DNA from: Neisseria zoodegmatis
Lineage (GTDB): Bacteria; Pseudomonadota; Gammaproteobacteria; Burkholderiales; Neisseriaceae
DNA: 64,000 nt
Reading direction: 5' to 3'
Assembly: GCF_900187305.1 (NCBI RefSeq)
Contig: NZ_LT906434.1
Coordinates: forward strand, 1,984,001-2,048,000
Part shown: one piece after another, positions 7,627 to 15,928 of the stretch
Position numbering within the stretch: position 1 is the first letter of the stretch
Layout: every line of letters begins with the position of its first letter
The notes under the pieces: generated by a model
What the model saw: only the letters and a program-made list of their open reading frames with translations
Told to the model about the DNA's origin: nothing
Database searches by the model: none
Made by a program: the position numbers and the translations under genes

Positions 7627-8433
7627 CTATATCAAACGCCACAGCATTCTGCCGGCAATCACCAGCAGCAAAATACCGAAAGCCAGCTTGAGTTTGGCAG
7701 GCGGCAACTTGTGCGCGGCTTTCACGCCCAACGGCGCGCACACTACTGTTGCCACGCTCAACACCGCCACCGCGGGCAGATACCAAAAGCCGAACGACCC
7801 TTCGGGCAAGCCGCTGATATTCCAGCCGGAATACAGATAACCGAGCGCACCCGCCACCGCAATCGGCCAAGCCAAACCGGCGGAAGTGCCCACCGCTTTA
7901 TGCACGGGCACGTTGCAATACATCATAAACGGCACCGATAAAGAACCGCCGCCGATACCGACCCAGCTCGAAACGACGCCGAACAAAGTGCCCACCGCAC
8001 TCAAACCCGCGCCTCCCGGCAGGCTGCGCGACGGTTTGGGCTTGGCATCCGCCAGCGTTTTCAAAGCAATCAGCACGGTAAACACAATAAAGAAAATCTG
8101 CAAAGCGCCGTTGGAAATGTGTTTAGCAATAAACGAACCGAGCAGCACGCCGAAAATCATGCCCGGCGCCATACGCTTCACCACCTGCCAATCCACCGCA
8201 CCTTTGCGGTTTTGCGCCATCATGCTGGAGAACGTAGTAAACACCATAATCGCAAACGACGTGCCCACCGCCAAATGCTGCGCGTGGGCGATGTTTTCCA
8301 TGCCCTGCATTTGCAGCACCCACAACACCACCGGCACGATAATCATCCCGCCGCCGATACCGAGCAGCCCCGCGATGAAACCGGCGAAACTGCCCACCGC
8401 CAGCATGATAATAATTAATTGAATATCCAGCAT
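7627..8433 (-). CDS. TauE/SafE family permease
   Basis: Inner-membrane protein of 268 residues with about eight hydrophobic segments. The N-terminal GSFAGFIAGLLGIGGGMIIVP and the second-half repeat GVVSSWVGIGGGSLSVPFM are the duplicated glycine-rich motif of the TauE/SafE (DUF81) family, members of which export sulfite, sulfonates or organic anions. The substrate cannot be read from the sequence. It stands alone between nth and pssA. Confidence 0.9.
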   Translation of the reverse strand: MLDIQLIIIMLAVGSFAGFIAGLLGIGGGMIIVPVVLWVLQMQGMENIAHAQHLAVGTSFAIMVFTTFSSMMAQNRKGAVDWQVVKRMAPGMIFGVLLGSFIAKHISNGALQIFFIVFTVLIALKTLADAKPKPSRSLPGGAGLSAVGTLFGVVSSWVGIGGGSLSVPFMMYCNVPVHKAVGTSAGLAWPIAVAGALGYLYSGWNISGLPEGSFGFWYLPAVAVLSVATVVCAPLGVKAAHKLPPAKLKLAFGILLLVIAGRMLWRLI

Positions 8434-8493
8434 TTTTCTTCTTTATAGCTTCTTTGTAGATGATATAGACAACAATGGTTTTTGTTTTTAAGC

Positions 8494-8552
8494 CAAGCTC
8501 GTTTTAGCGAAGCTCGCAAGTTCGTTTTAGCGAAACTCGCCAAGCTCGTTTT
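8494..8552. repeat. Tandem AGCGAAGCTC module joined to a DUS
   Basis: About 2.5 copies of a 23-24 bp unit (CAAGCTCGTTTTAGCGAAGC and variants) at 8494-8516, 8517-8540 and 8541-8552, running straight into a DUS at 8552. The same module with a DUS occurs once at 19318-19354 and inverted at 22480-22524. Confidence 0.7.
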
Positions 8553-9307
8553 CAGACGGCCTGACGGCGTTTTTTCCACCACCGCCAGCCAAACATCACA
8601 TAGCCCGACAAACTGTATCCTAAGAAAAACAGAAACAGCACCAAAGAAGGCTCCGATGCTGCCACCGCCAAAATCAGCATGAAAATAATCATGGCGAAAA
8701 ACGGCACTTTGCGGCGCACGTTGATTTCCTTAAAGCTCCAAAACGGAATCTGCACCACCATAGACAAGCCCGCAAACAGCGTAATAATCAGGCACAACCA
8801 CTGCACATAAGGCAGGCGCTCGTAGCTGTGGTTTACCCAAATCATGCCCACAATCAAAGCTGCCGCCGTGGGGCTGGGAATGCCGATAAACCAGCGTTTG
8901 TCCACGCGCCCGATTAATGTGTTGAACAAAGCCAAACGCAACGCCGCACACGCGCAATAAATAAACGCAATCGAATAGCCGATTTTGCCGAACTGCCACA
9001 GCTGCCATTTGTAGGCAATCAAAGCGGGCGCCACGCCGAAGCTGACCATGTCGGCCAAGCTGTCGAGCTGCTCGCCGAACGCGCTTTGGCTATTTGTCCA
9101 ACGTGCCACCCGCCCGTCCATACCGTCGAGCAGCATGGCAATGAATACCGCAATCGCCGCCGTTTCATAATGCCCGTGCATGGCTTGGGTGATGGCGAAA
9201 AACGCAGCAAACAAGGCGGCGATGGTAAAGGAATTGGGCAGCAGATAAATACTGTGCTTACGCAAAGACGCGCGGTGCCGCTGGGTTGGATTTTGCTGTA
9301 TATCCAT
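8552..9307 (-). CDS. pssA: CDP-diacylglycerol-serine O-phosphatidyltransferase
   Basis: Makes phosphatidylserine from CDP-diacylglycerol and serine at the inner membrane, the precursor of phosphatidylethanolamine. The 251-residue protein has the CDP-alcohol phosphotransferase signature DG-X2-AR-X8-G-X3-D-X3-D near residues 61-83 (DGMDGRVARW...GEQLDSLAD) and several membrane segments. It is of the integral-membrane type II class. The last codons and stop (Ala-Val-stop) are provided by a DUS. Confidence 0.94.
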   Translation of the reverse strand: MDIQQNPTQRHRASLRKHSIYLLPNSFTIAALFAAFFAITQAMHGHYETAAIAVFIAMLLDGMDGRVARWTNSQSAFGEQLDSLADMVSFGVAPALIAYKWQLWQFGKIGYSIAFIYCACAALRLALFNTLIGRVDKRWFIGIPSPTAAALIVGMIWVNHSYERLPYVQWLCLIITLFAGLSMVVQIPFWSFKEINVRRKVPFFAMIIFMLILAVAASEPSLVLFLFFLGYSLSGYVMFGWRWWKKRRQAV

Positions 9308-9408
9308 GTTTTTTCCGATAAGGCTGTTTTCTAAGAAATAAGCGTTTCGTGATGCTGTTTATTCATTTCATTATAGCGAAGAAACGCCCCGATGAGGCCG
9401 AAGGCTGC

Positions 9409-9732
9409 TTACAAACCCAGCTGCGCCTTCATCCAACGCAGATACGGCACAAAGCCTCTGCTCACCGGCTGCATCAGAATTTGCGGGCAGTCGTAGCTGT
9501 GGTTTTGCACGATGGTTTTTTCCACCGCTTTATAGTGGCAGCGGGCGGTTTTAATCACGATGCGGATTTCTTCATCGTTGCACAATTCGCCGTCCCACAC
9601 ATATTGGCTGCGGATGGTTTCGTATTGCACGCAGGCGGCGAGACGGTTTTCCAGCAGTAGACCGCCGATGCGTTCGGCTTCTTCGCGGTTGGGCGCAGTG
9701 GTTACGACGACAACAGGTTTGAATTGGGGCAT
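9409..9732 (-). CDS. cutA: Divalent-cation tolerance protein CutA
   Basis: Small trimeric cytosolic protein of the CutA1 family, 107 residues, linked to copper tolerance in E. coli though its true role is unclear. Motifs are VVVTTAPNREEAERIG at the N-terminus, LAACVQ near 31-36, and the C-terminal HSYDCPQIL and YLRWM segments. It lies 12 bp downstream of the HAD phosphatase gene, so is probably in the hda transcript. Confidence 0.93.
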   Translation of the reverse strand: MPQFKPVVVVTTAPNREEAERIGGLLLENRLAACVQYETIRSQYVWDGELCNDEEIRIVIKTARCHYKAVEKTIVQNHSYDCPQILMQPVSRGFVPYLRWMKAQLGL

Positions 9733-9743
9733 TTCAGACGGCC

Positions 9744-10412
9744 TTATCGAAAATTCAGCACGGGCCAGCCTTTTTCTTCGGCTTCCTGCTGCAAGGTTTC
9801 ATCGGGGTTGACGGCTACGGGGTCGCTCACCAAACGCAGCAGCGGCAAATCGTTTTTGGAATCGCTGTAAAAATAGGTTTTGCCATAGCTTTCGAGCGTT
9901 TCGCCACGTGCGGCCAGCCATTCGTTCAGGCGGGTGATTTTGCCTTCTTTCAGACTGGGCGTGCCGACGTACAGGCCGGTGTAACGGCCGTCCGAACCGG
10001 TTTCGAGCTGCGTGCCGATAATGTTTTCAATGCCGAAGATATGGCAAATCGGGGTGATGATGAATTCGTTGGTGGAAGAGATGACCAACAGCTCGTCGCC
10101 TGCATCGCGGTGGCTCTGCACCAGCATTTTGGCCATCGGCGAGATGCGCGGGGCGATAAATTCGGCGGTAAATTCGCGATGCATTTCGGCCAGCTCTTCT
10201 TTGCTGAAGCGGCTTAAAGGTTCGAGATGGAATTTAAGAAACTCGTCGATATCCAAACAGCCGTTTTGGTAGTCGCGGTAAAACTTGTCGTTTTGGGCGC
10301 GGGTGTATTCGATATCGACCACGCCTTTTTTCATTAAGTATTGCGGCCAAGAATGGTCGGAATCGGTGTTGATCAAGGTGTTGTCCAAATCGAAAATGGC
10401 GAGGTTTTTCAT
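9744..10412 (-). CDS. HAD-IB family phosphatase (SerB-like)
   Basis: A 222-residue hydrolase of the haloacid dehalogenase superfamily, subclass IB. Motif I is FDLDNTLI near residues 7-14, motif II the LLVISSTNEF segment near 110, motif III lysine in KEGKITRL, and motif IV YSDSKNDLPLL near 183. Substrate is unknown; close relatives are annotated as phosphoserine phosphatase-like. A longer open frame extends upstream to 10655 but only antisense-free overlap with hda supports the MKNLAIF start: its ATG overlaps the hda stop by 4 bp (ATGA), indicating translational coupling. Confidence 0.9.
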   Translation of the reverse strand: MKNLAIFDLDNTLINTDSDHSWPQYLMKKGVVDIEYTRAQNDKFYRDYQNGCLDIDEFLKFHLEPLSRFSKEELAEMHREFTAEFIAPRISPMAKMLVQSHRDAGDELLVISSTNEFIITPICHIFGIENIIGTQLETGSDGRYTGLYVGTPSLKEGKITRLNEWLAARGETLESYGKTYFYSDSKNDLPLLRLVSDPVAVNPDETLQQEAEEKGWPVLNFR

Positions 10413-11077
10413 TCTGTTTCCTGTTGTTTTAAGAGTTGACGCAGCAGCGGCAGGGTGATGCGTTTGCCCATCATCACGGCGTAGTTGTCGAGCGTGTCGA
10501 GCATCTGCATCAAGCTGTCCATATCGCGCCGCCAGTGGTTGAGCAGGTATTGGAAGATTTCCGGCTCTACGGTTAATTGCCGCGCTGCCGCCATGCTGAT
10601 TAATGCGTTGATTTTTTCTTGGTCGGTTAAAGGCTTGACATCGTAAACCAAACAATAGCCCATGCGTGTGCGCAAGTCTTCGCGGATCAACAGTTGCGGC
10701 GGCGGCACGTCGGCACTCAGCAACAGAAAGCCGTGTTTGCTGTTACGGAAGCGGTTGAAGGCTTCAAACAATACCGCCTGCTCGCCGTCGTTGAGTTTGT
10801 CAACCTGATCCACCGCCAGATAGTCGGCTTCGAGCACTTGGTCGGTCAGCGGCGTGCAGGCGGCATCGATATAAACGGCGTTGTGCCCCGCCTGCAAAGC
10901 CTGCGCCACCCAAGCCTGCAAAAGATGGCTTTTGCCGGAACCCTGCTGCCCCCAAACGTAAATAAACTGCCCGTGCTGCTGTTGCAAAACGTGCAGAAGT
11001 TCGGCGTTCGACGTGCCTAAAAATTTGTCGAACGAAGGGTAATCGCGGGCGGCAAAATCAAAAATAAGCTGGTTCAC
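10409..11077 (-). CDS. hda: DnaA regulatory inactivator Hda
   Basis: DnaA-like AAA+ protein that, with the beta clamp, stimulates ATP hydrolysis by DnaA and limits re-initiation. The start is chosen as GTG 11077, giving NQLIFDFAARDYPSF, which matches the N-terminal clamp-binding motif (QLxLxF type) of known Hda proteins. An in-frame TTG at 11140 would only add residues encoded by a DUS. The Walker A motif is GQQGSGKS, with the box VII arginine region DLRTRMGY later. No C-terminal DNA-binding domain, as expected. Length 222 residues. Confidence 0.9.
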   Translation of the reverse strand: MNQLIFDFAARDYPSFDKFLGTSNAELLHVLQQQHGQFIYVWGQQGSGKSHLLQAWVAQALQAGHNAVYIDAACTPLTDQVLEADYLAVDQVDKLNDGEQAVLFEAFNRFRNSKHGFLLLSADVPPPQLLIREDLRTRMGYCLVYDVKPLTDQEKINALISMAAARQLTVEPEIFQYLLNHWRRDMDSLMQMLDTLDNYAVMMGKRITLPLLRQLLKQQETE

Positions 11078-11277
11078 GGAAACGGTTTTCAAACGGCTTT
11101 CAGACGGCACATTGTACGTTGTTTCAACAAACGGCAGCAAGCTGCGGCAGGCGTTTGGCAGGATTTAACGTTTTCACTTAAAATGGCGAACTTTATACTT
11201 GTCGGGCCGTCTGAAACCTTTAAATTTAGATATTTGTTCAGACGGCCTTTGTGCCCATTTTTCCGAAAGCACGCCCG

Positions 11278-11928
11278 ATGGAATTTATTTCAGCCATTAT
11301 CGACTTTATCCTGCATATCGACCAACACCTTACCGAGCTGGCCGCCCAATACGGCGTGTGGATTTACGCCATTCTGTTTCTGATTATTTTCTGCGAAACG
11401 GGGCTGGTGGTTACGCCGTTTCTGCCCGGCGATTCGCTGCTGTTTGCCGCCGGCGGCATTGCGGCCATCGGTGAAATGAATATCCATGTGATGGTGGCGT
11501 TGCTGATTACCTCGGCCATCATCGGCGACGCGGTGAACTTTATGATCGGCAAATACTTCGGTGCCAAGCTGTTTGCCAACCCCGATTCCAAAATCTTCAA
11601 ACGCAGCTATCTCGACAAAACCCACAAGTTTTACGAAAAATACGGCGGCAAAACCATCATCATCGCCCGCTTCGTGCCCATCGTGCGCACTTTCGCCCCG
11701 TTTGTAGCAGGCATGGCGAATATGCACTACGGCCGCTTTATCCGCTTCAACGTGATCGGCGCCGTTTTGTGGGTGGTGCTGTTTTCCTACGCGGGCTATT
11801 TCTTCGCCAATATTCCGGTGGTGAAAAACAATCTGGGCTTGGTGCTGGGCGCGATTATCGTGATTTCGGTGCTACCCGGCGTGATTGAAGTGATCCGCGC
11901 CAAACGCGCAGGCAAACGCGGCGGATAA
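11278..11928 (+). CDS. DedA family membrane protein
   Basis: Inner-membrane protein of 216 residues in the DedA (SNARE-associated/VTT) family; members flip undecaprenyl phosphate or phospholipids and affect membrane potential and cell division. Features are [22 protein letters not shown] near residues 37-58 and the conserved [14 protein letters not shown] segment with basic and acidic residues. The ATG at 11278 is preferred to the GTG at 11251 because it begins the homologous region and has GAAAG upstream. Single gene closed by a DUS hairpin. Confidence 0.9.
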   Translation: MEFISAIIDFILHIDQHLTELAAQYGVWIYAILFLIIFCETGLVVTPFLPGDSLLFAAGGIAAIGEMNIHVMVALLITSAIIGDAVNFMIGKYFGAKLFANPDSKIFKRSYLDKTHKFYEKYGGKTIIIARFVPIVRTFAPFVAGMANMHYGRFIRFNVIGAVLWVVLFSYAGYFFANIPVVKNNLGLVLGAIIVISVLPGVIEVIRAKRAGKRGG

Positions 11929-11964
11929 AGCGCCAAGCATTTCCAATATAGTTGAGAAACCTTA

Positions 11965-11998
11965 GAGGCCGTCTGAAACATCATTTTCAGACGGCCTC
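11965..11998. terminator. DUS hairpin terminator
   Basis: Inverted DUS pair, 14-bp stem (11965-11978/11985-11998), T-rich tail on the plus strand; ends the DedA gene. Confidence 0.82.
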
Positions 11999-12085
11999 TT
12001 TCATTTGGTTATAAACAAATAAACAAACATTCCTTTTATAGCCTGCGGCGGTGGGCGCACAATATCAACCAACATTGAGCATACC

Positions 12086-12245
12086 GAGACCTTTGCAAAA
12101 CCCTCAGATGTGGATGCAGTTCAAGGCGTAGCAGCACAGCGGGTGCAGACATATCATATAGATAGGCAAACGAGCGAGCAGTACCCCTAGGGCATAAACG
12201 CACAACGCAAAAATGCGCCGCAGATGAGGGATTTGCAAAGGTCTC
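12086..12245. mobile_element. MITE, copy 1 (160 bp)
   Basis: Non-coding element bounded by GAGACCTTTGCAAA and its inverted copy; the imperfect terminal inverted repeats extend to about 28 bp. It is flanked by a 5-bp direct repeat ATACC (12081-12085 and 12246-12250), a target-site duplication. Copies 2 and 3 are at 34373-34515 and 40881-41020. Copy 1 has about 17 extra bases internally. The ends resemble those I recall for IS5-group elements of Neisseria, which may mobilise it. Confidence 0.85.
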
Positions 12246-12277
12246 ATACCGTTTAAACACACGAAACCCATACCGCT

Positions 12278-13009
12278 ATGTCTCTACACACTCCCAAATT
12301 CTGGCAAATCCCCGCCCCCGACCCAACCCAATCAGGCCGTCTGAAACATTTGGAAGCAACGCTCGGCGAACGCTTGAACGATATTGCCGCGCGTTTTCCG
12401 CAGGCGGTGTTTGCATCCAGCCTTGCTGCGGAAGATATGGTGATTGCAGACATGATAGGCCGTCTGAAACTGCCTCTGCGCATCATCACGCTCGACACGG
12501 GCAAGCTCAACCCCGAAACCTCGGCCTTAATCGGCGAAACCAATATACGCTATCCGTTTGAAATCGAAGTGTTCCGCCCCGATGCCGAAGCTGCCGCCGC
12601 ATTCGAGCGCGCGTTCGGCCAAGCCGCCATGTATGAAAGCGTGGACTTGCGCCGCCAATGCTGCCACATCCGCAAAATCGAACCGCTCAACCGCGCCCTC
12701 GCCCAAGCACCGGCATGGTTAACCGGACAGCGGCGCAGCCAGTCCGATACCCGCAGCGGGTTGGATTTTGAAGAGTTCGACGGCGCACGCGGCATTGCCA
12801 AGTTCAATCCGATTTTCGACTGGGAAGAAGCCGACGTTTGGGCTTACGCACACGCGCATAATGTGCCGCTGAACGCACTTTACCGCTGCGGCTACCCCAG
12901 CATAGGCTGCGAACCCTGCACCCGCCCCGTGAAACTGGGCGAAAACATCCGTGCGGGGCGTTGGTGGTGGGAAAACAAAGACAGCAAAGAATGCGGGCTG
13001 CACAAATAA
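12278..13009 (+). CDS. cysH: Adenylyl-sulfate reductase, assimilatory (CysH family)
   Basis: Reduces activated sulfate to sulfite for cysteine synthesis. The 243-residue protein ends in the catalytic ECGLHK motif. It also carries CC in QCCHIRK (near residues 128-129) and CEPC (near 211-214), the cysteine pairs that hold a 4Fe-4S cluster in enzymes that use APS; PAPS reductases such as E. coli CysH lack them. So the substrate is probably adenylyl sulfate. Two in-frame DUS encode GRLK segments. The MITE lies 33 bp before the start codon, so expression may depend on element sequence. Confidence 0.92.
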   Translation: MSLHTPKFWQIPAPDPTQSGRLKHLEATLGERLNDIAARFPQAVFASSLAAEDMVIADMIGRLKLPLRIITLDTGKLNPETSALIGETNIRYPFEIEVFRPDAEAAAAFERAFGQAAMYESVDLRRQCCHIRKIEPLNRALAQAPAWLTGQRRSQSDTRSGLDFEEFDGARGIAKFNPIFDWEEADVWAYAHAHNVPLNALYRCGYPSIGCEPCTRPVKLGENIRAGRWWWENKDSKECGLHK

Positions 13010-13053
13010 GGTTTTGCACCCACCGGTTTGAAACGGATTAGATATATTTCAGA

Positions 13054-13193
13054 TATAGCCAATCCACTTAGGTTTAATAACAAAACCGTCATACTCGGGC
13101 TTGACCCGAGTATCTTGAGTTTCAGCAAATTTTGGGATACCCGGGTCAAGCCCGAGTATGGTGTATATCCTACTTTTAAATTGATTAACTATA
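13054..13193. repeat. Correia-like palindromic repeat, copy A
   Basis: A 140-bp element with TATAG-type ends (TATAGCCAATCCA at left, TTGATTAACTATA at right), containing two hairpins made of ATACTCGGGCTTGACCCGAG and its inverted partner. The copy at 36765-36899 is similar in the opposite orientation, including flanks outside the hairpins. Ends and size recall the Neisseria Correia/NEMIS element (TATAGTGGATTAA ends, TA target), but the core differs. No gene in 13010-13392. Confidence 0.6.
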
Positions 13194-13291
13194 TTATTGA
13201 AGAATACAAAAGCACGCTTGAGGCCGTCTGAAAGCGGGTCGTGCGGATTTCTTATAAAACGAAACGGCGAGCCGCGCTGAAATCAGCTTTG

Positions 13292-13321
13292 TAGGGGCGG
13301 AGCGGATTACACATCCGCCCG
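13292..13321. repeat. GGGCGGA/TCCGCCC inverted repeat
   Basis: Short imperfect inverted repeat in the intergenic stretch before pth; a related sequence (ending CATATCCGCCCGC) is at 19452-19480. Role unknown; possibly a remnant of a dispersed small repeat. Confidence 0.4.
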
Positions 13322-13392
13322 CGTATGATTTTCAGTAACGGAACATCGAAACCAATATTTTAGTTACCAACTGATTTCAAAAAGCTTTCACA

Positions 13393-13968
13393 TTACTTGC
13401 TGTGAAGAAAACGGGTCGCCTCTTCCCATTGACCCGACAACACCAGCGGCAAGCCCTGTATGGATTTGGCGATGGCATCGTCTATCGCCTGCCGGTCTTC
13501 GGCGCTGGGCTTGTTAAGCACATAGCCAACCACCAGATTGCGGTCGCCGGGGTGGTCGATGCCCAAACGCAGGCGGTAAAAACCGGGCGTGCCCAGTCTG
13601 GCTTGAATGTCTTTCAGGCCGTTATGCCCGCCGTTGCCGCCGCCGAGCTTGAAGCGGATGCGCCCGCAAGGGATGTCCAATTCGTCGTGCACCACCAAAA
13701 TTTCTTCCGGCTTGATTTTGTAAAACGACGCCAATGCCGCCACCGCCTGACCGGAGCGGTTCATAAACGTATTCGGTTTCAGCAGCCATATTTCCCCTTC
13801 GGGGCGGGTAACGCGCGCCACTTCGCCGAAAAATTTTTTCTCTTCTTTCAAGCGGGCGTTCCATGCCCAAGCCAATTCGTCTATCAGCCAAAATCCGGCG
13901 TTGTGGCGCGTGTGTGTGTATTCCGCGCCGGGGTTGCCCAGCCCGACGATTAATTTGATTTCCGACAT
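13393..13968 (-). CDS. pth: Peptidyl-tRNA hydrolase
   Basis: Releases tRNA from prematurely dropped peptidyl-tRNA; essential and cytosolic. The 191-residue protein has the family signatures LIVGLGNPGAEYTHTRHNAGF at residues 6-26 with the catalytic histidine in TRHN, NRSGQAV near 69, VVHDELD near 91-97, and GGGNGGHNGLK near 108-118. It is followed by no co-directional gene; rnfH-ratA lies upstream in the same direction behind a DUS hairpin. Confidence 0.97.
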   Translation of the reverse strand: MSEIKLIVGLGNPGAEYTHTRHNAGFWLIDELAWAWNARLKEEKKFFGEVARVTRPEGEIWLLKPNTFMNRSGQAVAALASFYKIKPEEILVVHDELDIPCGRIRFKLGGGNGGHNGLKDIQARLGTPGFYRLRLGIDHPGDRNLVVGYVLNKPSAEDRQAIDDAIAKSIQGLPLVLSGQWEEATRFLHSK

Positions 13969-13987
13969 TTTATCTTTCCATATTTAT

Positions 13988-14011
13988 GGCCGTCTGAAAT
14001 TTCAGACGGCC
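13988..14011. terminator. DUS hairpin, loopless palindrome
   Basis: GGCCGTCTGAAA joined directly to its inverse, between the rnfH stop and the pth start on the minus strand; probably ends the ratA-rnfH transcript. Confidence 0.65.
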
Positions 14012-14081
14012 TGATGTATCTTCTGATTCGCCTATTTATTTAATATCAAAAAAGCACAGCCGCCATATCGCCAAACACGGC

Positions 14082-14366
14082 TCAATCGGCTTCTTTATTA
14101 TTCCGCACGCGCAAACGGCGGGCTTCTTTGGGATCAATCAACAGCGGACGGTACACTTCCACGCGGTCTTTATCGCGCAACACCGTATCGTCTTTCACCG
14201 CTTTGCCGAAAATACCCAACGGCGCATTGTGCACGTCTGCTTCGGGAAACTCTTCGGCAATACGGCTCTGCAACACCGCCTCACGCGCGGTTGTCCCTTC
14301 CGCAACGGAAAGGCGCTGCAAAAGCTGGCGCTCCGCCGTGCCGTAAACAATTTCAATTTCAACCAT
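14082..14366 (-). CDS. rnfH: RnfH family ubiquitin-fold protein
   Basis: Small beta-grasp protein (94 residues) of the RnfH family, of unclear biochemical role. It is recognised by [13 protein letters not shown] at the start, [20 protein letters not shown] middle ([17 protein letters not shown]), and RVEIYRPL-like end ([17 protein letters not shown]). Overlaps the end of ratA by 8 bp; the ratA-rnfH pair is a conserved operon across beta- and gamma-proteobacteria. Confidence 0.92.
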   Translation of the reverse strand: MVEIEIVYGTAERQLLQRLSVAEGTTAREAVLQSRIAEEFPEADVHNAPLGIFGKAVKDDTVLRDKDRVEVYRPLLIDPKEARRLRVRNNKEAD

Positions 14367-14790
14367 AGCGGCGGTCGGCCTCTTTAACGAATGCGTCCAC
14401 CAGCGTGCGCGAAAGGTGGCTGAACACCGGCGAAATCAGCGCGGAAAGCAGGCTGCTGGAAAAATCGTATTGCAGTTTGAATTCGATTTTGCAGGCATCA
14501 TCGCCCACGGGAATAAACTTCCATGTGCCTTGCAGGGTTTTGAACGGCCCTTCGAGCAAGTTCATACGGATTTCGCGCCCCGGCACGTTGTGGTTGTGCG
14601 TGGCGAAAGACTGCTGAACTTTCATATAGTCCATAAATAAACGCGCTTTCAGCTCGTTGCCGCTGCGCTCGATGATTTCGGTTTTGCTGTACCACGGCAG
14701 AAACTGCGGATAATCTTCCACCCTATCCACCAGCTCGAACATCTGCTCGGCACTGTGCAGCACCAACATATTTTTTTCTACGGTTTTCAT
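14359..14790 (-). CDS. ratA: RatA/coenzyme Q-binding START-like protein
   Basis: A 143-residue START-domain (Coq10-type) protein. In E. coli RatA was reported as a toxin that blocks 70S ribosome association; eukaryotic relatives (Coq10) bind ubiquinone. Motifs are [22 protein letters not shown] near residues 12-33 and the [14 protein letters not shown] core. The FL/PW region matches the lipid-binding family well. Upstream of and coupled to rnfH. Confidence 0.9.
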   Translation of the reverse strand: MKTVEKNMLVLHSAEQMFELVDRVEDYPQFLPWYSKTEIIERSGNELKARLFMDYMKVQQSFATHNHNVPGREIRMNLLEGPFKTLQGTWKFIPVGDDACKIEFKLQYDFSSSLLSALISPVFSHLSRTLVDAFVKEADRRYG

Positions 14791-14879
14791 ACGGTTTTGT
14801 ACGCGCTAAAAGGCGGCATTATAACAAATAAAACCGGCAACTTGCCCGCCCTGCATGCCCATCTCTTCCCAGCCCATAC

Positions 14880-14901
14880 TTTTCAGACGGCCGTCTGAAA
14901 A
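14880..14901. terminator. Overlapping DUS palindrome at gene end
   Basis: Perfect 22-bp palindrome built of two DUS sharing the central GGCC. It overlaps the 3' end of the TauE/SafE-like gene, encoding its last residues (Gln-Thr-Ala-Val-stop), and can form a hairpin in the transcript. Confidence 0.6.
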
Positions 14902-15560
14902 AACACCGCCAACTGCCACACCGCCCATGCCGATACGGTCAAACCCGCGCACGAACGCACCGTTTTATGTTGCAGCCACGCTTTCAACTGCGCCGCGAAA
15001 AAGCCCATCGCCAGCAGGTTGGGCAGCGTACCCAATGCAAAAGCCAGCATATACATGCCGCCCTGCGCCGCGCTGCCGCTGCCCAAAGCATACAGCGACG
15101 CGCTATATACCAAACCGCACGGCAGCCAGCCCCACAACATGCCCACGGCAAAACAGGCCGGCACACTGCGTATCGGCAGCAACTTATTCAGCAGCGGGTT
15201 CAAACGCCTCCACACCGGCCTGCCCACTGCCTCCACTTTCACCACTAAGGCCGACAAGCCGGCAAGATACAGCCCCAACAGCAACAGCAGCACATTCGCC
15301 GCCACAAACAAACCGTTTTGCAGCCACCGCGTTTCATCCAACGAAATCCCCACCTGCCCCAGCAAGCCGAGCAGCACGCCGATCAGCACATAACTGCTGA
15401 TCCGCCCCGCATTCAGCAACACAATCAGCCAAAAGCGGTTGATATGCGGCGGCAACTGCAAAGCAAACGCGCTGCTCAACCCGCCGCACATGCCCACGCA
15501 ATGCCCGCCGCCGAAAAAACCGATCAGGAATAAAGTCAGAAAAGTAATGTCGCCGCCCAT
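14883..15560 (-). CDS. TauE/SafE-like (DsbD_2 superfamily) membrane protein
   Basis: Inner-membrane protein of 225 residues with six or so hydrophobic segments. The N-terminal GFFGGGHCVGMCGG (near residues 14-27) and the second-half WGWLPCGLVYSA (near 144-155) place it in the family annotated as sulfite exporter TauE/SafE-like or DsbD_2, often encoded near cytochrome cbb3 oxidase assembly genes and suspected in copper or thiol transfer. The conserved cysteines suggest such a role; no oxidase genes are present nearby. Its stop is within a DUS palindrome. Confidence 0.84.
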   Translation of the reverse strand: MGGDITFLTLFLIGFFGGGHCVGMCGGLSSAFALQLPPHINRFWLIVLLNAGRISSYVLIGVLLGLLGQVGISLDETRWLQNGLFVAANVLLLLLGLYLAGLSALVVKVEAVGRPVWRRLNPLLNKLLPIRSVPACFAVGMLWGWLPCGLVYSASLYALGSGSAAQGGMYMLAFALGTLPNLLAMGFFAAQLKAWLQHKTVRSCAGLTVSAWAVWQLAVFFQTAV

Positions 15561-15928
15561 ATCACCGCCGTGCCGCCCAAGCCCTTGCCCGCCGCCCGAA
15601 ACGCAAACGTAAGCTACGCAGGCAAAGGTCGGGCAAACGCTTCAAAATATGTGTTGAAAAATCCCGTTATTGTAACAATGATTGCCGCTACGATGGGCGG
15701 CTCTCACTTCATGACGGTTCGGCCGCACAAATCTTTCAGACGGCCTCAAACCTCTGCCCGACGGCATATCCGCAACGGTTTTTGCCACGAATTGTAAGGA
15801 AGAGTGAAAAACAGTGAAAACATCTGTTTAAATGGAATATATGCACTTGTTTTCGCCGTGCAGGGTTCTATATTTTCATTTACAATCACAACTTTGCAAT
15901 TCAACGAATCTGTTTTAAAGGAAACATT
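15561..15928. other. Intergenic region before the DegQ-like gene
   Basis: 368 bp without a convincing gene. It contains one DUS (15738-15747) and an AT-rich stretch at 15840-15905 likely to carry the promoter of the downstream protease gene. I cannot assign -10/-35 elements with confidence. Confidence 0.5.

Noticed and set aside
9744..10655. 303-residue version of the HAD phosphatase
   Set aside because: The extra 81 residues overlap hda out of frame and have shadow composition; the ATG overlapping the hda stop is the natural start.
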